A stretch of DNA of 64,000 nt from Mayamaea pseudoterrestris (lineage: Eukaryota; Bacillariophyta; Bacillariophyceae; Sellaphorales; Sellaphoraceae). The translations under genes and the position numbers were made by a program. How positions within the stretch are numbered: the stretch's first letter is position 1; every line of letters starts with the position of its first letter. The stretch is taken from positions 186,001-250,000 of the forward strand of contig BROI01000015.1 in assembly GCA_027923505.1 (NCBI GenBank), written 5' to 3'. Positions 39,981 through 52,800 of the stretch are shown in pieces. Under the pieces are notes generated by a model. The model did not search any database. It was not told the DNA's origin and worked only from the letters and a program-made list of their open reading frames with translations.

Positions 39981-41350
39981 ATGTGGGTCTTAAATCTACT
40001 CAGATAGGCTTCAACATCATTTCAGCAGCAAGTTACATTATTGTGGTGTTATTGGGATGACGATAATGTTTTAGTTGGCCGTCTTAGTCTCTGATCTGCT
40101 GTGATATATGACATTTAAACGCCTCTGCAGATAATAGATGATCAAATCTTACCAGATAGGCGCCAACATCATTTTTGAGAGCTGCGCTACATGATGAGTA
40201 AGACTGGCTTTGATGTCTCAGGGGATGGCAATGATGTTGGTGACAACTTGTCACCAGTCTCAGCCTGTAGATGCCGTGACATTCAAACGTCCTTACAGCA
40301 GGCTCTGTTGCCCAATGGCCAGAATGGTGCTAGCATCATTATTTAGGCTGCGCTACAAGATGGTATGCCTGGCTGGTGTCTCAGGGGATGGCAATGATAT
40401 TTGGTGACAGCTTGTGCAGTCTCAGCCGCAGATGCCATGACATTCAAGCGCCCCTTCAGCAGGCCTGTATAGCCCAAATGAGACAAGAATGGTGCCAACA
40501 TTATTTTTGAGGCTGCGCTCGAGATGGTATGCTATTTGCGTCTCAGGGATGGCAATGTTATTGGTGACAGCTTGTCACCAGTCTCAGCCTGCAGATGCCG
40601 TGACATTCAACGCCTTTCTCCTAGCTGTACCCAATTGACACCAGAATGTGTGCCAACATCATTATTCAGCTGCGCTACAGCGGCCTTGCCTGGCTGGTGT
40701 CTCTCCCAGGGGATGGCAATGTGGTGACAACTTGTCACCCTCAGCCCGCGGATGCCGTGACGTTCAAAACCCTTTAGCCAGGCCCTGTTTCACTCAATTG
40801 ACACCAGAATGGGCCAACATCATTATTCGGGCTGCGCTACAGACGGTATGCCTGGCTGGTGTCTCCGGGGATGGCAATGATTGGTGACAGCTTGTCACCG
40901 TATCAGCCTGCAGATGCGGACATTCAACACGCCCCTTCAGCCCAGGCCATGTGTGCGCCCAAATGACACCAGAATGGGCCAGCATCATTATAGTGCCTGG
41001 CTGGTGTCTCAGGGGATGGCAATGATTTGGTGACACTTCGACGTCTCCAGCCTGCAGATGCCGACTTCAAGCGCCCCTACAGCAGGCCCTGTATACACCC
41101 AAATGCACCAATGTGCCCATCATTATTCAGGCTGCGTAAAGATGGTGCCTGGCTAGCGTCTAGAGTGGCGGCAATTTTGGGACAACTTGTCACCAGTTCA
41201 GCCTACAGATGCCGTGACATTCAAACACCATTCCCGCCCGCCTTTTCCGCCATGTCTGCTGGTTCGCTCTCTCCCCAACTACTTCTCTTCGCGCTACAAG
41301 ATGGTCGGCTAGTGTCTCGGGGATGGCAGTGTGTTTGGTGACACTCGTTT
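39980..41350 (+). repeat. Degenerate left arm of the 169-bp satellite array
   Basis: About seven or eight decayed units of the same satellite found at 48.3-55.05 kb, same orientation. Landmarks recur: gtgtctcaggggatggcaat, ggtgacaacttgtcacc or close variants, cagatgccgtgacattcaa, ccaacatcattattcagg. Several units have lost blocks. The arm ends inside a unit at the LTR of element B, which therefore inserted into, or recombined within, the array. Confidence 0.8.
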
Positions 41351-41643
41351 TGTAACTTGTAAATCAAATCGTTGCACCTTTCGCTTGTAGCTGTCGCTTT
41401 GGCCAATCAAGCTTACAGTTGCCTCAATACAACGAATAAATTTTCTTAACTCTTCAGCTTGTAAGTCTCTTGTTTCTCTCTATATCTTACTAGTTTCAGC
41501 AATATGCTCGTTGAATCGCTTGAGCCTCGCTGCCACGCATCACGCGATCGTGGGCTGTGGTGAGCCGCGAGTGCCGCTGTGTCACCCTATCGGACTTCGG
41601 TGTGACTTGCCCGATTTTCGCTGTTTTTCGTTCGCATCCTGCA
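41351..41643 (-). repeat. 3' LTR of element B
   Basis: On the plus strand it runs from tgtaacttgtaaatc to tcgcatcctgca, so it has TG...CA ends. It is a diverged copy of 47376-47686, about 293 bp against 311 bp. No matching target duplication is seen outside the pair. Confidence 0.85.
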
Positions 41644-44600
41644 GCTCCCTCCAAGTCGCCATCCTATAGTTCGATTCCTTGAGAGCAGGTTCTTTAAGTG
41701 CTTGCTTGCCGTAGCCCGTGGAAGAAACTTGGTAAGTACATCCGCCGGGTTTTGTCGTTCCCATGTGTGGTTGAAATTAATATTCCGCCGCAATCGCTTC
41801 GCGTCACGGTGAAATGCCAGTGCATTGTGTCCTTCCGTCAGACTAGTGCGGTAGGTTGCTGCTTTGCGTTACCGACTTGTTGTCTCCCAACATCCATGAG
41901 GTCCGTCGGCGGAACTCCCAGCATGCGTAGCGTGGCGACGATCCATGATCTGCTCGTGCTCACTCTCGCTGCTACAAACTCCGAGCCGTACGTCGCCGTC
42001 TCGATCGTCGCGTTTTCAAAACCAATCCGCTGTTCCATTCAACATTGTGCCCATCGCTGCCCGTCCCGTCGTGTAGTCGTGGTACAGGTTCGCATCTTCG
42101 ACGTTGACATTCGCACCGCCTTGCCGCGCGGCGTGGGGCATGTTCCACGGAAGCTCTTCGCGTCTTGCCGTCACCTGTTCCCCAATCCATCTTGTCAACT
42201 GTGCGTATCGCTCGTCCGTTGGAGTCGAGCGTTGAATCGAATCGCTCCATCCGGGTATCTTCGTAAGTATCCGCAAATATGCTTCAACCGTTCCAAGTGC
42301 CCCGCTCGTGGCGCAGCTTCGGAATCTCCCCATAGTCATGACAGGCACAGTGAATGTCAGTCGACATAAACTTACTCCATTGCCACGCACCAATTATCGA
42401 TTGATGCTTCCGCAATTCCGTCGTGTCAAGTTCTTTCGTTTCGTCGAGTTCCGGATGGTCGCCGTCGCGTCGTGGACTTGTCTGCGGTCGCGGTTCCTCG
42501 CCGAACATTTCTTTGTAGTTCGCTGTGTCTTGTGCGTGCTTCTTCGCTCCGAAGCAGAGTACGCCGTCGTCGTCTCGCCAAACGTCTGCGCTCCAAATGA
42601 TATGCCAATGGACCGGCGCCCTTCGCCGTTGTGTTCTCAATTAAAAAGATTCGTTGTTCCTTCCGGTTCTTCTCGCTTCGCTTCATCGTCGACATCACCG
42701 CGTTTCGTGTGCGTGCCTTTCTCGCGCATCCCACACGTCGGTTCTGCGATCCGGCGCCGTGAAGCCAATGTCGCGGAAGCGTGTCTGCAAAGTGCTCGTG
42801 CGCAGCGTGCCCTGGCGTGCGGCCGTATAATGCCTTCCGTCGTGCGTGTGCCCTCGGGCTCCCCGAACTCCGGACCTGCCCACGATATAAACCTTCTCTT
42901 TCGTTTTCGCTTCCAAGTTCGTTGCCGCGTCAGCTGCCCACAGTTCCACCGTGGTTCCGCTAACATCGCTACCATTCGTGGCTTCGCTATTGACACAGCG
43001 CCCGAGTAAGCTGAATCGCTTCGGCGGCTCTGTCATGTGTCCTCCTGCGACGAGTCGTGCTTTCCGTCGCATCGGGACATCGATCTGTGCGTTTATTCGT
43101 TTCTGGCACCGCCAACCTCACTCCTTGATCTCGAGCTGTCGTAATCCATTTATCTGATTTAATTCCGTTCGTCGCATCTCCACAGCGTGTTGCCGTTGAT
43201 CTCGTCGACTTTCGCATCTTTATAATTGCGCGGCAACCTTACGCCGAATTTGTAGCGTACGCCGTTTGCTTTCGTTTTCGTTTCGCCGCTGTTGCCATCT
43301 GTCGCTTCTTTCCTTCCAGTGTAATGCTCCGCTCTTCCATCCTGGCTTTGGTAGCCGTGCTCGGTGCTTCTCTGCGATCGTTATCGGATCGTCCTTCTTC
43401 TTGATCGCAGCTCCCACGTCGTCGTTCCGTCAGTCCATTCGACGAGAGCGTTGCTTGAACTTCCTTTGTATGTCGGATCGTTCGGTTTCAAATTAAGCTT
43501 CGTGTCCGATTCCTTGGCCACTGGTCGCCGGATCGTTTCGTTTCTTCGTCCATCTGTGTTCGATTAAATCCGGTCGTTGTACTTATTAGTCTTTCGCTGG
43601 CTCCTCTCCCATTTGGATTAGGAAACCTTTCGTCGTTTCGAGTAGCTCGTTTCGCGTACTTCGATATATTCGCATACAGTCGCTCGCATTTTCTGACCGT
43701 TTTCGTGTTCCCTCGAACGTTCGTCCGATGAGTTCGCTTGGAGAGAACAGGGGGCATTTATTCCCTGATTCTTGCTCGCCCTTCTGAAGAACTTCGCTGG
43801 TACGTGGCGTGGTTCGCCATCCTGTTTCGTCGTCGTTTCCTTCGTGTTGTCGTGACTACTTTCTGTCACATGCGTGCTATGGTAGCGTCCTGTCGCGAGA
43901 TCTGGAGTTTCAAAATTTCGCTCGCTTGCGCGTGTAGCTTCTTCAATCTCCTCAGACTCAGAAGGAAGGCAACTCTCGTGGTAACAAGTAGCTGCGCGAG
44001 ACCCGTGGGCCGCGGAATCGCCTGAACGTGTCGTCCGTCAGAGCGAGAAAAGTCATGTGCGGACCGCTCTTCTCTGCGATGCCCACGAATCGGCCGTTGC
44101 CAGTCGTCCCCGAACTCCCCTGCGCCTCAGCGTGCCGGTTCCCCCGAAATGCTACAAAGGCGAAATATCGGCAGATTTCCGACGCACTTCCGTTGGCGTC
44201 GCCATCCCAGCGATTTCGTCGCGAGGGCGTTCGAGTATCATGATTACGAATTTAATCAGCAAAACCCAGCAATGGCCTGGCGAGCCCGAATCTCGTTGGA
44301 GGTTCTCCATCATTGGCTTAATGTGCGACGTGTGACGTTCGCATGGATTTTTGTTCTGGATGACCCCCGGTTCTGCTTGGTCGCGAGGTTTGTCATCCGA
44401 CGAGATCCCTCACAGCCGCCGTCTCCGACTTGGCGTTGTCGCTGAGCAGTCCGTTAGGGCGCCCACTTCGCGGATAAAATCCTCTAACGCGTTTTGACAT
44501 TTCGCTCTCCGGCTTCATCGGGTAGCCGCGCGTGTAAAACTTTCTCGTCAACAAAGAGCTGCATCTTAGTCAGCTCCCCATGCCCTAAATTCCATCATCC

Positions 44601-47375
44601 AGCTGGCGTGTCAGAGTGTATCGTGTCCGTGGCGAATAGTTCGCGCAACCGCTGAACGTTCGCGGCCGGAATGTGATTTCGTGAGGTGTCGAAATGGTAA
44701 TCGCGGGTGTGCGCTGAGATGATACCATGCTTCCGTGTGACGTAAAGTCTGTTGAGCGCGCTCTCGGGTCATCCGTGCGGCCGAAGAGCGTTATGTCCGT
44801 TTCCTTGCTTCTTAGCTTCCGCCGATTAACGCGTGAAAGCTGGGCGTGTCGCCGCACCGATTGATCAGTGCGTCAGGTTCGTCGCCAGTGCGTGTCGGCG
44901 TGTGCCGTTGCGGTGCGTGTACCGTCATCATCGGATCGTTCGTCGAAGATCCATAATCATGTCGTTGTCGATCGTGTGCGCGTGCTCGACTCGTAAACAG
45001 TCGAGTCCCACGGCGTCCGACGTTGTGCGTCGGTACATCCGTTCGAACGTGGGTTTCGTCGTCCAAGTACACCAGGCCATCGCGAATTGCCAATGGCAAA
45101 ACGTAGCCTCATGTTCGTCGTATTCGTTGCGTTCCGCCAAACGTGGTCGGAATATCGTCGGCGCGATGTCCCATTCGCGCAATTGTTCGGGCAATGAATC
45201 GTCGGTCCGTCTCGCTTTAAAGCATACTGGTGACACAGAAGCAGAATGGTTTCGCCACTAAGTCTTTGCCAGTCCAGCTGCAGTGCCAATCTTCGAGCTG
45301 GGACAATATGATCGTCAATACCAGTCCATCCACCTCGGCGTTCGTTTCCGAAGCGGCGGCATTCTCCTCCGCAAAGCCTCCGTTCGCGCCGCTGTCGATG
45401 AGCGCGCCTTCGTTGATCCGCTCGTAGTGTGCGCGTTGGCGCGCATCCGACGATGCTGTTGAAGCTGAGTGTACCTCGTCGGTGTTATCGGTCGTCAACG
45501 ATCCTGTCACTTGCTGAGTTGTAGTACTCGCGTTGTTCCGCTTGCAGAGCCGTCGTGCAGCCGTTTGGACTGACATTCCACTATTGCCGGGCTGAATATT
45601 AATCGTGCCAGGAACGCTTGCGTGATCGTTCGCTACAGATTCCGTCGCGTGACGCTCTTGATGCGCCGCGTTGACTTGCGTCTGCGTCGTAGCCGTGCCT
45701 CGTTGGTTGCGCGGTCGCCATCCGTTTTCGGGTGTGCTTGGGCGCCGTCGCGCGCTTGTCCTTCAACTGCTTTCGCTGATCAAACTTCATCTCCAGCCAG
45801 ACTTCATCCTTCCGCTCGCGTGAGGTTTCTTCATGATCGCTGCCGTCGTTCCGCCGATAAGCCGCCCGAGTCGCGCCGCCATTGCCGCCGCCGCCTCCTT
45901 TCGTTCACTAGACTGCGCTTGATTGATTGTGCGCTTCGTCTTCGTCGTCGATGGGTGTTTCTTGTCATACTTGATGCAGCACTCTTCTAAGTGCGCGTAC
46001 AACTGCGCGAAATTGTCTTCCAGTCGTGTTGCCCCATGTGTTTCTTGATGGCAATCATTCCGTCAAAACCTGCTAGTGATGCGCTGAATCCTGTGTGCTC
46101 GGAGAAAGCGTCGCGTAGCATGTCGTATCGTTGTAAACCTGTCAGAGCTTCTGCGTCCATTTCCGAGCAGCCAGATGACTTTCTTGTAGAACAGTGCGAG
46201 AAATTCGATCGTCGGCCGTGACCACTTCTCGGTCAGCCGCATTCCCTGCAGTTCCGTTCGCGCGCGTTCCTTCTCGATGTGAGCAGTAGCGCCTTCTTCG
46301 TATCGCGTTCGCAATCGTTGGTAGACTTCGCGTCCGTCCATCGTCTTCTTGAACTGCTGTACTGCGAGTGATGCAGACGGAGTTCGACAGTGCGTGAGAA
46401 AGATCCTGTATACAAACACATTCTTCTTTGCATACGCCTTCTGTTCTTTCCGGTCCCTTTTCCTTCGGGTCATAATCGTCGTCAAAGACTTCGTGGAAGT
46501 CATGCAATGTAGCGATGACTTTCAACTCGGAAATCCACTGTTTCCACGAGGAATCCAGCTTCATTTCTTTACAATCCCTCGCCGAGAACTTGATAGACTT
46601 CGTAAATTGGTCTGAATACTTCTCGTCGTCTTCGTCGTCGCCGAGGTCCAGTACGGATGTCGGTGACTGCTTCGTGTCAACGTCCACACTCGTCGGTGGC
46701 ACCTTGTCGGCCGAGTCAGGCTTCGACTCGTTGCCTTCGTTCGTTAGCGTGAGTCCTGGATTCGTCCTTCTTGGATTCCGTTTCGCTTTCCTTCGCTGGA
46801 GGTTTCGCTCCGCTTCCGCTGCCCACGCTCGCAATGTTGCGCGCTTGGACTCGTTCCTTCGCTCGTGCTGTGACGAACGTCGCCAGCGTTTCGGTGGTCA
46901 GTTGCGACCATGTCTTGATGTCCGGCGACTCTTGCGCCAAATACCATTCGATCGCGTTCGTGATCGTGCGTTGTTTCATCTTCGTTAGCGAGTGTTCGCT
47001 CGTTTCCTGCGTGACATTGTCGCCATCGTCAGTCGTCGTCGTTGTCGTCGTCGTGACGTTCCACTTCGTCGCGAAATCGTCGTACTCCATCTCGATCAGT
47101 TGCGTAAGCGATTCTACTCCGAGTTCGTCGAATAACTCCTTGAACTGAGGATCTTGGAAAACGCCTACGTTCTCTTCGTAAACATGCGCAAACGCCGCGT
47201 CTTTCTGCGCGCGAGTTTCCGCCATCGTTGTCGTCGTGACAATGTTCTTGCTATCACCTGCGGAACTTTCCGGGCCAAGAACCAACGTGCGTCCACGTTA
47301 CTTCGTAAATCAATAGTACTCTTCGTCGATAAAGTCTCTATGCCGAGGCAATGAGTCTCAAGACAGTGTTAATCT

Positions 47376-47686
47376 TGTAACTTGTAAATCAAATCGTTGC
47401 ACCTTTCGCTTGTAGCTGTCCTTGGATGGCCAATCCAAGCTTGCAGTTGCTACAATACGAGAGACGAATAAATCGCTTTCTTAACTCTTCAAGCTTAGTA
47501 AGTCTGCTTGTTTCTACTCTATATCGCACTAGTTTCAGCAATATACTTGTTGAATCGCTTCGAAGCCGTCGCTGCCACGCATCACGCGATCGTGAGGCTG
47601 TGGTGAGCCGCGAGTGCCGCTGTGTCACCCTATCGGACATTCGGTGTGACTTGCCCGATTTTCGCTGTTTTCGTTCGCATCCTGCA
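47376..47686 (-). repeat. 5' LTR of element B
   Basis: The partner of the LTR at 41351, with the same TG...CA ends and shared blocks such as catcacgcgatcgtg and cgagtgccgctgtgtcacc. It would carry the promoter of the element. Directly outside it lies an interior fragment of a related element. Confidence 0.85.
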
Positions 47687-47880
47687 AGGAACGTGCGTCC
47701 GATGAGTTCGCTTGGAGAGAACAGAGGGCATTTATTCCCTGATTCTTGCTCAGCCCTTCTGAAGAACTTCGCTGGTACGTTGGCGTGGTTCGCCATCGGA
47801 ATTGTTTCGTCGTCGTTTCCTTCGTAGTTGTCGTGACTACTTTCTGTCACATGCGTGCTATGGTAGCGTCCCTATCGAGA
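47687..47880 (-). mobile_element. Interior fragment of a copia element related to B
   Basis: This stretch closely repeats part of the interior of element B (about 43705-43890), corresponding to the region between integrase and RT (compare PSELIGRTF with PDELIGKSF of the intact element C). It abuts the outer end of the 5' LTR. It is a broken remnant, not an independent gene. Confidence 0.75.
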
Positions 47881-48305
47881 GATCTGGACTGAGGCTGCTG
47901 GTTCGAGTTGCGATCGAATCAAGCGAAGAAAAAGCAAAAATTCACTGGTTGCACGGGTTTGTCACGAACGAACGATGGGGAGTCGCGGACCCTGGGGAGT
48001 GCACAAAGATGCGCCGAGCCCGAAACGCCGCAGGAAAAACTGAAAAGTGACATTCCCCCGCGAGACGAAAATGCCAGCTGAAACGGAAGACGAGTTAGCA
48101 CTATGACGCGCAAAGCTAGGGGAGTAGCAGGTTGCACACGAAAAACAGCAACCAGAGCGATACCTTTACTTGTCATAGTGCATGGTGCCTTGTATGCAGC
48201 ATATAGTACACTAGCAGACGGAAAAGTAGCAGCGTGTTTAGAGGTGATATAGCCGGTTATCCTTGGTTCGATTCCGAGGTGCGCTACTTTTAACGGCATA
48301 GTGAT
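47881..48305. other. Unassigned stretch with a tRNA-like segment
   Basis: About 425 bp between the copia fragment and the right arm of the satellite. Around 48226-48287 a segment resembles part of a tRNA: the B-box ggttcgattcc lies in a five-pair T-arm, and a tttt run follows as a pol III stop. The piece is only about 62 nt and no anticodon arm can be placed. It may be a tRNA-derived remnant or the head of a SINE. Confidence 0.35.
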
Positions 48306-49165
48306 ACTACTTTCTGTTGCATACCTGCTAGATGCAATAACATTCGAATGCCTTTAATGCAAGCCCTGTAGGTGCCCAAATTACATTAGAATGATGCCAA
48401 CATCATTTTTAGGCTGCACTACAAGATGGTAAGATTGGCTAGCATCTTAGGTGATGGCAATGTATTTGGTGACAACTTGTCACCAGTCTCAGCCCACAGA
48501 TGTTGTGACATTCAAACGCTCCTAACGCAAGCCCTGTAGGTGCCCAATTTACACCAGAATGGTGCCAACATCATTATTCAGTCTGCGCTACTAGACGATA
48601 TGCCTGGCTGGTGTCTCAGGGGATGGCAATGTATTTGGTGACAACTTGTCACCAATCTCAGCCCGCAGATGCCATGACATTCAAACGCCCCTACAGCAGG
48701 CCCTGTAGGTGCCCAAATTACACCAGAATGGTGCCAACATCATTTTTCAGGCTGCGCTACAAGTTGGTGGGCTTGGCTTGTGTCTCAGGGGATGGCAATG
48801 CATTTGGTGACAACTTGTCACCAGTCTCAGCCCACAGATGCCATGACATTCAAACCTCCCTACAGCAGGCCCTGTAGGTGCCCAAATTACACTAGAATGG
48901 TGCCAACATCATTTTTCAGGCTGCGCTGCAACATGATATGCATAGTTGGCGTCTTTAGGATGGCAATGTATTTGGTGACAACTTGTCACCAGTCTCAGCC
49001 TGCAGATGCCGTGACATTCAAACGCCCCTATAGCAGGCCCTGTAGGTGCCCAAATTACACCAGAATGGTGCCAACATCATTATTCAGTCTGAGCTACAAG
49101 ATGATAAGTCTGGCTGGTGTCTCAGTGGATGGCAATGTATTTGGTGACAACTTGGCACCAATCTC
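48306..49165 (+). repeat. 169-bp satellite array, right arm, first block
   Basis: About five units of the satellite in plus orientation, the first of them decayed. Each carries ggtgacaacttgtcacc or a close variant. The block ends inside a unit at the fragment starting at 49166. Short repeated frames in this block (starting MSQGMAM) are by-products of the period and are not proteins. Confidence 0.88.
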
Positions 49166-49868
49166 TAACACCGTTGACGATTTCGCAGTCAACGTCTTAC
49201 CTCCAAAAAGCTCCGATACAGGGTCCTTGGCCACGGTCTGTACAGCTCTTGATGGAGATGGCTCGTCGAATAGTCTTGCGCTCGCCACTACACGAATACG
49301 ACTGCACTCTCGTCGCAAACTAGTAGTTCTATATTGTGAGCTTATCGCTACATCGCTACATCGACCACTCGGAAGATCATCCGATCAATCCGTTTCTTTC
49401 AATCACATTACATCAGTCGTAACTGGTCGTTCCATTCGCCTACAACGCATCACACACGATTGGCGCAAAGACTTTCTTCATTCATGATGTCACATACGAC
49501 AGCTGCGGACTCGACACAAGCCTGAAATAGGGTTCGGGCTCTTGACTTCGCCGCTCTGCGACTTGTGTCCACTCCCTCGGGTACGCTGCTCTCGTCGTAG
49601 CCGCATTGTCCCTTCACAATCGCATACGATGTATCGCGCGCCAAAACAATACTGGCTTGAGCAATGGCATCGCATCACAGTACGGCGGTACTTCCGTCAG
49701 TACGGTCCGCAATGTTCTCCTTTCCGTCAATCTTCACAAACTTGATAATCCCCCGCAGCAACTGCCCAACGAACACGATGGTGAAGCCAACGCATTGTGT
49801 TGCTTGGACAATGTCGAACTCGGGATTGTAGATTGGTAATCACTGCTTGGTTGTCTCCTGTCATCCAG
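49166..49868 (-). mobile_element. Fragment of the young copia family C (LTR plus 3' end)
   Basis: An LTR copy (49166 to about 49487) followed by the 3' end of the coding region of family C. It differs from the intact element by a number of small changes and is broken. It interrupts the satellite within a unit, and the array resumes at about 49869 with gacattcaaacgcccc. The insertion or recombination is older than the intact element C. Confidence 0.85.
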
Positions 49869-52800
49869 GCAGATTCTCATGACATTCAAACGCCCCTACA
49901 GCAAGCCCTGTAGGTGCCCAAATTACACCAGAATGGTGCCAACATCATTATTCAGGCAGCGCTACAAGATGGTAGGCTTGGCTAGTGTCTCAGGGGATGG
50001 CAATGTATTTGGTGACAACTTGTCATGCCATGACATTCAGACACACCTACAGCAGGCCCTGTAGGGGCCCAAATTACACCAGAATGGTGCCAACATCATT
50101 ATTCATGCTGCGCTACAAGATGGTAGGCTTGGCTGGTGTCTCAGGGGATGGCAATGCATTTGGTGACAACTTGTCACCAGTCTTAGCCAGAAGATGCCAT
50201 GACATTCAGACACCCCTACAGCAAGCCCTGTAGGTGCCCAAATTACACCAGAATGGTGCCAACATCATTATTGAGGCTGCGCTACAAGATGGTAGGCTTG
50301 GCTGGTGTCTCAGGGGATGGCAATGTATTTGGTGACAACTTGTCACCAGTCTCAGCCAAAGATGCCGTGACATTCAAACGCCCCAACCCTTGGCCAAACC
50401 GGGATACCAACATCATTTTTCAGGCGACGCTACAAGATGGTAGGGATGGCTGGTGTCTCAGGGGATGGCAATGTATTTGGTGACAACTTGTCACCAGCCT
50501 CAGCCCGCAGATGCCGTGACATTCAAACGCCCCTACAGCAAGACCTGTAGGTGCCCAAATTACACCTGAATGGTGCCAACATCATTATACAGTCTGCGCT
50601 ACAAGATGGTAGGCTTGGCTGGTGTCTCAGGGGATGGCAATGTATTTGGTGACAACTTGTCACCAATCTCAGCCCGCAGATGCCGGGACATTCAAACGCC
50701 CCTACAGCAAGACCTGTAGGCGCCCAAATTACACCAGAATGGTGCCAACATCATTATACAGGCTGCGCTACAAGATGGTATGCTTGGCTGGTGTCTCAGG
50801 GGATGGCAATGTATTTGGTGACATCTTGTCACCAGTCCCCAGCCGCGCTGCCAACATAAGCCTACAGCAAGCCGCGGGCCCAAATTACACCAGAATGGTG
50901 CCAACATCATTATTCAGGCTGCGCTGCAAAAGGTAGGCCTGGCTGGCCAGGGATGTAGTTGGTGACAACTTGTCACCAATCTCAGCCCCCAGATGCCGTG
51001 ACATTCAAACGCCCCTACAGCAAGCCCTGTAGGTTGCCAAATTACACCAGAATGGTGCCAACATCATTATTCAGGCTGCGCTACAAGATGGTAGGCTTGG
51101 CTGGTGTCTCAGGGGATGGCAATGTATTTGGTGACAACTTGTCACCAGTCTCAGCCCGCAGATGCCATGACATTCAAACACCCCTACAGCAAGCCCTGTG
51201 GGTGCCCAAAATACTCCAGAATCGTGCCAACGTCATTATTCAGGCTATGCTACAAGATGGTAGGCTTGGCTGGTGTCTCAGGGGATGGCAATGTATTTGG
51301 TGACAACTTGTCACCGGCTGAGACATTCAAACGCCCCTACAGCAAGCCCTGTAGGTGCCCAAAATACACCAAATTGGTGTCAACATCATTATTCAGGCTG
51401 CGCTACAAGATGGTAGGCTTGGCTGGTGTCTCAGGGGATGGCAATGTATTTGGTGACAACTTGTCACCAATCTCAGCCCGCAGATGCCGGACGAATTCAA
51501 ACGCCCCTACAGCAGGCGGACCTGTAGGTGCCCAAAATACACCAGAATGGTGCCAACATCATTATTCAGGCTGCGCTACAAGATGGTAGGCTTGGCTGGT
51601 GTCTCAGGGGATGGCAATGTATTTGGTGACAACTTGTCACCAGTCTCAGCCCGCAGATGCCGTGACATTCAAACGCCCCTACAGCAAGCCCTGTAGGTGC
51701 CCAAAATACACCAGAATGGTGCCAACATCATTATTCAGGCTGCGCTACAGGAGGTAAGCCTTGGCTGGTGTCTCAGGGGATGGCAATGTATTTGGTGACA
51801 ACTTGTCACCAGTCTCAGCCCCCAGAAGCCGGGACATTCAAACGCCCCTACGGCAACCCCTGTAGGTGCCCAAAATACACCAGAATGGTGCCAACATCAT
51901 TATTGAGGCTGCGCTACAAGATGGTAGGCTTGGCTGGTGTCTCAGGGGATGGCAATGTATTTGGTGACAACTTGTCACCAGTCTCAGCCCGCAGATGCCG
52001 TGACATTCAAACACCCATACAGCAAGCCCTGTAGGTGCCTTAAATACACCAGAATGGCGCCCACATCATTTCTTTAGGCTGCGCTACAAAATGGTAGGCT
52101 TAGCTGGTGTCTCAGGGGATGGCAATGTATTTGGTGACAACTTGTCACCAGTCTCAGCCCACAGATGCCATGACATTCAAACGCCCCTACAGCAAGCCCT
52201 GTAGGTGCCCAAAATACACCAGAATGGTGCCAACATCATTATTCAGGCTGCGCTACAAGATGGTAGGCTTGGCTGGTGTCTCGATGGGACGGAATGTTTT
52301 GGTGACAACTTGTCACCAGTCTCAGCCCGCAGATGCGTGACATTCAAACGCCCCTACAGCAAGGCCCAGTAGGTGCCCTACACCAGAATGGTGCCAACAT
52401 CATTATTTAGGCTGCGCTACAAGATGGTATGCTTGGCTGGTGTCTCAGGGGATGGCAATGTATTTGGTGACAACTTGTCACCAGTCTCAGCCCGCAGATG
52501 CCGTGACATTCAAACACCCCTACAGCCAGCCCTGTAGGTGCCCAAAATACACCAGAATGGTGCCAACATCATTATTCCGGCTGCGCTACAAGATGGTAGG
52601 CTTGGCTGGTGTCTCAGGGGATGGCAATGTATTTGGTGACAACTTGTCACCAGTCTCAGCCCGCAGATGCCGTGACATTCAAATGCCCCCTACAGCAAGC
52701 CCTGTAGGGGCTCAAATTACACCAGAATGGTGCCAACATCATTTTTCAGTCTGCGCTACAAGATGGTAGGCTTGGCTGGTGTCTCAGGGGATGGCAATGT

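Larger units (their letters stand above)
41351..47686 (-). mobile_element. Old, broken Ty1/copia retroelement with both LTRs (element B)
   Basis: An LTR lies at each end (41351-41643 and 47376-47686). The orientation is minus. The gag is near 47.25-46.1 kb (start MAETRAQKDAAF, with a Thr-rich run), then protease/integrase remains through 46-43.6 kb, and a chromo-like and RT region near 43.4-42.4 kb (KARLVAGGHM, EKVYIVG). RNase H follows at 42.4-41.65 kb (NPADVLTKFLP). A purine-rich tract (cttggagggagc, minus strand) stands directly before the downstream LTR, as expected for the polypurine primer. The coding parts are broken at many places and the element is a fossil. The two LTRs differ by numerous substitutions and small indels, so the insertion is old. 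It sits within the 169-bp satellite. Confidence 0.85.

Noticed and set aside
41582-47285. The many medium-sized frames on both strands in this interval as host genes
   Set aside because: Minus-strand frames show copia gag, integrase, RT or RNase H similarity and lie between the LTRs of element B. Plus-strand frames are shadows, favoured by GC-rich codon structure.
47881-48305. A functional tRNA gene at about 48226
   Set aside because: Only about 62 nt long, poor acceptor pairing, no anticodon arm. It is recorded only as a tRNA-like segment.
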